Assembly: GCA_037447455.1 (NCBI GenBank)
Contig: JBBIGQ010000029.1
Coordinates: forward strand, 1 to 11,706
Source: BPGX01 sp037447455
GTDB lineage: Bacteria; Bacteroidota; Bacteroidia; B-17B0; Aurantibacillaceae
Length of the DNA stretch: 11,706 nucleotides
Direction of reading: 5' to 3'
Part shown: positions 8,755-11,706 of the stretch, piece by piece
Numbering within the stretch: position 1 is the first letter of the stretch
Layout: the number at the start of each line of letters is the position of its first letter
Notes under the pieces: model-generated
Databases searched by the model: none
What the model saw: only the letters and a program-made list of their open reading frames with translations
Told to the model about the DNA's origin: nothing
Translations under genes and position numbers: made by a program

Positions 8755-8772
8755 AATTTAATTGTTTCATAA
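8741..8772. repeat. Perfect 16-bp tandem duplication spanning the surface-protein start codon
   Basis: TTTAATTGTTTCATAA occurs at 8741-8756 and again at 8757-8772 with no gap. On the minus strand this repeats the start region, so ATGAAACAATTAAA is read from 8770 and again from 8754. Only the ATG at 8754 is in frame with the 1697-residue protein and its signal peptide. Confidence 0.95.
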
Positions 8773-8789
8773 ATTGATAATTTTGCCTT

Positions 8790-8817
8790 CAAATATAAAT
8801 AATAATCCGTTCATCAA
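8790..8817 (-). promoter_or_regulatory. Bacteroidota-type promoter for the giant surface protein
   Basis: On the minus strand TTG (8817-8815), a 17-base spacer and TATATTTG (8797-8790) match the TTG-N17-23-TAnnTTTG consensus fully. The predicted start near 8784 leaves a ~30-base leader before the ATG at 8754. That leader contains the upstream copy of the duplicated start-codon segment. Confidence 0.65.
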
Positions 8818-8895
8818 CCTAATTTTTCGCTCAATAAAAGTACCTGTTCAATAAATAAAACACCTATTTCACTCAATGAAGTATAAAATTACAAA

Positions 8896-8929
8896 TTTAA
8901 GAGAAAAAATTACGCTGTTTTTCTTTAAA
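8896..8929 (-). terminator. Possible terminator of the carboxypeptidase gene
   Basis: Eleven bases past the carboxypeptidase stop, TTTAAGAGAAAAA (8896-8908) pairs with TTTTTCTTTAAA (8918-8929), with one bulged base and a nine-base loop. The stem is AT-rich and the run of Ts after it on the minus strand is short and interrupted, so function as an intrinsic terminator is likely but not certain. Confidence 0.4.
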
Positions 8930-8939
8930 AAATAACTAA

Positions 8940-10592
8940 CTATTTTATTACAATTATTTTCTTATTCACCACCTCTTGAGTATTGAATTGTATTTGTACA
9001 AAATAAATACCTTCAGAAATTTTTTCATTCAATAGGATGCTTCTATCGTTTACATCTTTGATTTCATAAATTTGTTTTCCACTAATATCCATAATCTTTA
9101 CTGAATGTATGACTTCATTAGATAGGATATTAATGTTACCTAAAGTAGGATTAGGATAAACCATCACCCCATCATTATTTGTATTCAATTCATTTACACT
9201 GGTAACATTCACTGTTTTTCTCACTAAAAAATCATCAAAATAAAATCCATCTTCTGTTCCATAAATATCTGAGGTTAATACAAACTTAAATAACACATTG
9301 TTACCTACATAGGGGGTTAAATCTATTTCTTCTTTTACCCAATCTGTTTGTTTGCCATCATATACAGGGATAGTCTCACCAAAGCTTAAAGGAGGCGTTT
9401 GATACTTTGAACACAACGCTGTCCAGGTGCTTCCATTATTGGTACTAATATAAATATTCACAAAATCATAATTTTTTTCTGTAACAAATCTTGCATAGTA
9501 TTGAAGGTGCGCATAATTTGCATTTGTCAAATTCAGTGCATTTTTTAGTACAATATACTTGTTAGCATTATTAGAATAATTTCCAGACGGACTATCGGTG
9601 ATACTGGAAGGCGATGAGACAAAACTATTGTTTGTTATCCCCCAACCATTTGTATTCCAGTTTGAAAGAGAATTACCATTGTCATAAAGTAATATAACAG
9701 GCGTACCAAAAACTTTTTGAATAGTATCGTGATGAGTGTAAAATCCATTATTGATTGCAATGATATACTTTATTTTTTGTCCTTGAGTTAATCCGCCTGA
9801 TAAAGTAATTGGAATTGAGTCCATTACTTTCTGATGGACATTCAAGGTATATGCCTTTGGTGTTCCGGTTGATGCAATGCCACTTACAGGCAAAATAGAT
9901 ACGGCAAACTGTCCATTTCCCGTTACCCCTAATCTTTGCAGGGAGTAATTGATAAAACCATTTGATGAAATAAAATTATCTTCTTCATCATTGACAACTG
10001 CATAATTAGTTGCCAACATTCCAAAGTGCAGATTCTGATAAAAAGTTGTTTTACAAATATCAATAATTCTGCTGGCTGCCGGCCAAAATCCATCATTGGC
10101 TGAACCAGCTTCCGGCGTAGTAGAAAAAATTTTATTCTTAGTTGATTGCTCACCGTACATCCAATCATCACTATTTCCATTAGCTACATAATTAACGGTC
10201 TGATCGCCAGTTCCATATAAAAATCTATCTTCCCTTGTCAAATGCTTGCCCCAATTAATAAAAGTAACAGAATCGGGCATCAAATAACTTGCAATATATC
10301 CCCACGGATAAATATAGAGATTGCTATAGGTATGTGCATTCAAAGCATTGACAAATTGATGTGCTATGCAAAAATCCCGTACTACCTGAGTTTCAGGTTC
10401 AGAAAAAGACCCAGTACCACGATACGTGTCAGAATTAGTATTGGGTGAAGAACCAATGTTATCATATCCCCACATATAGCCATAATTTCTGTTTAGATCT
10501 ACACCATAGGTTCCATCACCGTTGTTTCTTCTGTTTTTACGAAACATTCCACCTCCATATTGGATTAGTAGTTTTATTGTATTCGTAACCAT
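8940..10592 (-). CDS. Frameshifted carboxypeptidase, C-terminal fragment with catalytic Glu and T9SS tail
   Basis: The longest surviving frame (550 codons if begun at the ATG at 10592) has a meaningless first ~12 residues, then GGGMFRKNRRNNGDGTYGVD, the rest of the M14 domain. It carries DLNRNYG (32-38), the zinc His in NAHTYSN (87), DDWMYGE (142-148) and catalytic E161. A MAM/immune-inhibitor-A-like beta domain lies at ~302-460 (NWNTNGWGIT, STNNGSTW, FYFDDF), and a Por secretion tail at ~476-550 (VMVYPNPTLGNI, MDISGKQIYE, EGIYFVQI). It lacks the signal peptide and the HxxE motif, so it should be neither exported nor active alone. An automated annotation would probably report this as the gene. 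Confidence 0.7.
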   Translation of the reverse strand: MVTNTIKLLIQYGGGMFRKNRRNNGDGTYGVDLNRNYGYMWGYDNIGSSPNTNSDTYRGTGSFSEPETQVVRDFCIAHQFVNALNAHTYSNLYIYPWGYIASYLMPDSVTFINWGKHLTREDRFLYGTGDQTVNYVANGNSDDWMYGEQSTKNKIFSTTPEAGSANDGFWPAASRIIDICKTTFYQNLHFGMLATNYAVVNDEEDNFISSNGFINYSLQRLGVTGNGQFAVSILPVSGIASTGTPKAYTLNVHQKVMDSIPITLSGGLTQGQKIKYIIAINNGFYTHHDTIQKVFGTPVILLYDNGNSLSNWNTNGWGITNNSFVSSPSSITDSPSGNYSNNANKYIVLKNALNLTNANYAHLQYYARFVTEKNYDFVNIYISTNNGSTWTALCSKYQTPPLSFGETIPVYDGKQTDWVKEEIDLTPYVGNNVLFKFVLTSDIYGTEDGFYFDDFLVRKTVNVTSVNELNTNNDGVMVYPNPTLGNINILSNEVIHSVKIMDISGKQIYEIKDVNDRSILLNEKISEGIYFVQIQFNTQEVVNKKIIVIK

Positions 10593-10908
10593 CAGGATTT
10601 ACACAAGGTATAAAATAAAGCTCAGTATTGTTGACAAGGAACTGTACATCAGGATCGGTACTATGATTTTCCAATAAATACCACATAAAGAAAATTAATT
10701 GTGAAAGAGAAGCCGGTTCTCTGGAGTGGTGTAATGCTGTATACAATACTTCTGGCTCTGGCTCATCAACATTAGGATTATCAGAAATTTTTACATAATA
10801 AATTGGTCGTCCTTGTATACTATTTATCGGGCTGATGGCTTGTTTTACAGTAATAAGATTGGGATACAATAGCGCCATACTGTCTAAAATCTGATACATT
10901 TCATTCAA
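10537..10908 (-). CDS. Frameshifted carboxypeptidase, middle fragment carrying the HxxE zinc motif
   Basis: This 123-residue open stretch would need a TTG start at 10908 if read independently, which argues against it being its own gene. It continues the M14 domain: EMYQILDSMALLYPNL, the zinc motif in ALHHSREPAS (His codon 10726-10728, Glu codon 10717-10719) and PCVNPDGYEYN. It overlaps the preceding frame by four bases. The last seven residues (IWRWNVS) follow the second shift and are out of frame. Confidence 0.55.
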   Translation of the reverse strand: MNEMYQILDSMALLYPNLITVKQAISPINSIQGRPIYYVKISDNPNVDEPEPEVLYTALHHSREPASLSQLIFFMWYLLENHSTDPDVQFLVNNTELYFIPCVNPDGYEYNKTTNPIWRWNVS

Positions 10909-11288
10909 TGTAAAAAAGCCCCCATACTTCCTAAATGAAAATGCGCCGGTTTTTGAAAATTAAATTGGTCACAATTACTGATAAATTGCACTTTTTCAGA
11001 AGTCGCTTGTTGGTTTCTTTCCTGATAATACTGACTCATATCTTCAATGAGTATTTCATAATTTACAGAAGTTTGTTTTATCAAATTCAGCTCGCTTTCA
11101 GAAACTTCAGTAATAATTCGTTCATTAGAAAAATGTGCGTGGTCAATGGCTACACCTTTTTCTGCTAATTGATGTAAGATTTCATTAGGCGACCCTAACA
11201 ATTGAACACGATAATACTTTTCAACATTTTGCCCGAATGCTATAACAACAGAAAGCAATGCAAAGTAAAAAAATAATACTCTTTTCAT
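10905..11288 (-). CDS. Frameshifted carboxypeptidase, N-terminal fragment (signal peptide and propeptide)
   Basis: This 127-residue frame holds the true start of the M14 gene. The hydrophobic signal peptide VLFFYFALLSVVIAFG has probable cleavage near residue 19-20. A propeptide-like region follows (YYRVQLLG, then ITEVSESELNLI). It ends four codons after GSMG because of the short G-run; the last residues AFLH are out of frame. On its own it has no catalytic residue and is unlikely to be a separate functional gene. Confidence 0.6.
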   Translation of the reverse strand: MKRVLFFYFALLSVVIAFGQNVEKYYRVQLLGSPNEILHQLAEKGVAIDHAHFSNERIITEVSESELNLIKQTSVNYEILIEDMSQYYQERNQQATSEKVQFISNCDQFNFQKPAHFHLGSMGAFLH

Positions 11289-11370
11289 ACAGAAATTTTT
11301 GGGGAAATTTAAACAATAACTTTTTAGCGGTACTTAAAATAAAAACAAATTATTACAAATGGTCAAATTT

Positions 11371-11401
11371 CAAATTTATTTGGTATGCTAAAATCCATCA
11401 A
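11371..11401 (-). promoter_or_regulatory. Candidate promoter for the carboxypeptidase gene
   Basis: On the minus strand TTG (11401-11399), a 20-base spacer and TAAATTTG (11378-11371) fit the Bacteroidota consensus. The leader before the ATG at 11288 would be about 75 bases. Such elements arise easily in AT-rich sequence, and a second TATTTTTG on this strand (11414-11407) shows the motif is not unique here. Confidence 0.4.
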
Positions 11402-11424
11402 GCCCTTCAAAAATAAATTATAAC

Positions 11425-11432
11425 TATTTTTG
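11425..11432 (+). promoter_or_regulatory. Candidate -7 promoter element for the right-edge gene
   Basis: TATTTTTG matches TAnnTTTG and ends 20 bases before the ATG at 11453, a typical short leader. No TTG lies 17-23 bases upstream; the nearest match is TTC at 11406-11408, so the -33 half is weak. It lies in the 164-bp divergent region shared with the carboxypeptidase gene. Confidence 0.35.
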
Positions 11433-11452
11433 CCAATCCAATTTTTAGTAAA

Positions 11453-11706
11453 ATGAAAAATTACCTTGTCCTGTTTCTAATTTCTATCAAAACCTTGTTA
11501 GTTGCTCAGATTGGACTGACAGCAAAATTTAATGGAATTGCAACTGCAGGTAATAAAGGTGAACTGGAAGTAACCATTACAAAAAATAATATCAATAGTT
11601 TTGCCAAGTATCAAGTAGAATTCCCATCAGGAATAAGCTTTTCAGACATAGACAACAAAGGTGGTAATTTTACAATTGAAGGTAATAAAGCAAAAATTGT
11701 ATGGAT
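11453..11706 (+). CDS. Exported protein of unknown function, N-terminal part, 3' end outside the window
   Basis: The frame from the ATG at 11453 stays open to the window edge (84 complete codons). It begins with a signal peptide (MKNYLVLFLISIKTLLVAQ, probable cleavage near residue 18-19). A beta-rich region follows with LEVTITKNNINSFAKYQVEF, PSGISFSDIDNKGGNFT and NKAKIVWM. The pattern of an alternating beta domain with a 'KxxxxxFAKYQxxFPxG' segment resembles cohesin-like or assembly-associated periplasmic proteins common in Bacteroidota, but I cannot name the family with confidence. It is transcribed divergently from the carboxypeptidase gene, with 164 bp between them. Confidence 0.75.
   Translation, partial: MKNYLVLFLISIKTLLVAQIGLTAKFNGIATAGNKGELEVTITKNNINSFAKYQVEFPSGISFSDIDNKGGNFTIEGNKAKIVW

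Larger units (their letters stand above)
8940..11288 (-). pseudogene. M14-family zinc carboxypeptidase with T9SS type A tail, broken by two compensating frameshifts
   Basis: Three overlapping minus-strand frames join into one 782-residue secreted metallocarboxypeptidase, which would release C-terminal residues from peptides outside the cell. A missing G in the G-run at 10919-10923 ends the first frame at a TGA (10905-10907). An extra base near 10559 ends the second at a TAA (10537-10539). Restoring both gives GSMGGFFT and NPNGGGMFRKN, as expected for the family. In the restored protein: signal peptide 1-20, propeptide-like ~21-115, zinc ligands H188 and E191 (HHSREP) and H319 (NAHTYSN), substrate-binding N266-R267 (DLNRNYG), catalytic E393 (TPEAG), a MAM/jelly-roll-like domain ~534-692, and a secretion tail ~708-782 ending in KKIIVIK. 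All catalytic residues survive, so this is either a very recent pseudogene or sequencing/assembly error; as written it cannot make one complete enzyme. Confidence 0.85.

Noticed and set aside
8687..8770. 27-codon frame from the upstream ATG as a real small protein
   Set aside because: It arises directly from the 16-bp duplication and then reads the signal-peptide codons out of frame; nothing suggests selection on the peptide itself.
10537..10908. A separate small carboxypeptidase-like gene with a TTG start and a 4-bp overlap typical of operons
   Set aside because: The residues on both sides join seamlessly into one M14 domain when one base is restored, and the fragment alone lacks a signal peptide, one zinc ligand and the catalytic Glu.
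10905..10923. Programmed ribosomal frameshifting to express the carboxypeptidase
   Set aside because: The G-run followed by T6 is slippery-looking, but a second, opposite shift with no slippery sequence would also be required. Sequencing error or mutation is simpler.

Overview
This AT-rich window looks like a chromosomal piece of a free-living, aerobic member of the Bacteroidota. Four things point there. Three secreted proteins carry type IX secretion (T9SS) C-terminal sorting domains. Several promoters match the Bacteroidota pattern TTG-N16-20-TAnnTTTG. No Shine-Dalgarno sequences are evident. The urocanase resembles the animal type. Genus cannot be assigned from this sequence.

Left part, 1-2669: the 3' end of urocanate hydratase (histidine catabolism), a complete NhaA Na+/H+ antiporter, and a complete ribonuclease Z on the opposite strand. 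NhaA and RNase Z converge with one base between their stop codons. These are ordinary housekeeping genes.

Central and right part, 2733-11288: a minus-strand run of three exported proteins. From transcriptionally first to last they are: an M14 zinc carboxypeptidase with a type A sorting domain, whose reading frame is broken by two compensating single-base shifts; a 1697-residue multi-domain surface protein with a type B (CHU_C/gliding-motility type) sorting domain; and a 278-residue Ig-like protein with a type A sorting domain. A promoter-like element precedes each, so they are probably separate transcription units of one exported-protein neighbourhood rather than one operon. RNase Z may be read through from the last of them. 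At the right edge a new exported protein starts on the plus strand and runs off the window.

I see no defence system, CRISPR array, RNA gene or insertion sequence. The most notable items lie in and around the giant surface protein: a perfect in-frame 471-bp tandem duplication inside an alternating Ig-like module array, a perfect 16-bp tandem duplication over its start codon that creates a competing out-of-frame ATG, and an uncommon ~190-residue domain set among the repeats. The doubly frameshifted carboxypeptidase is the other item worth checking.
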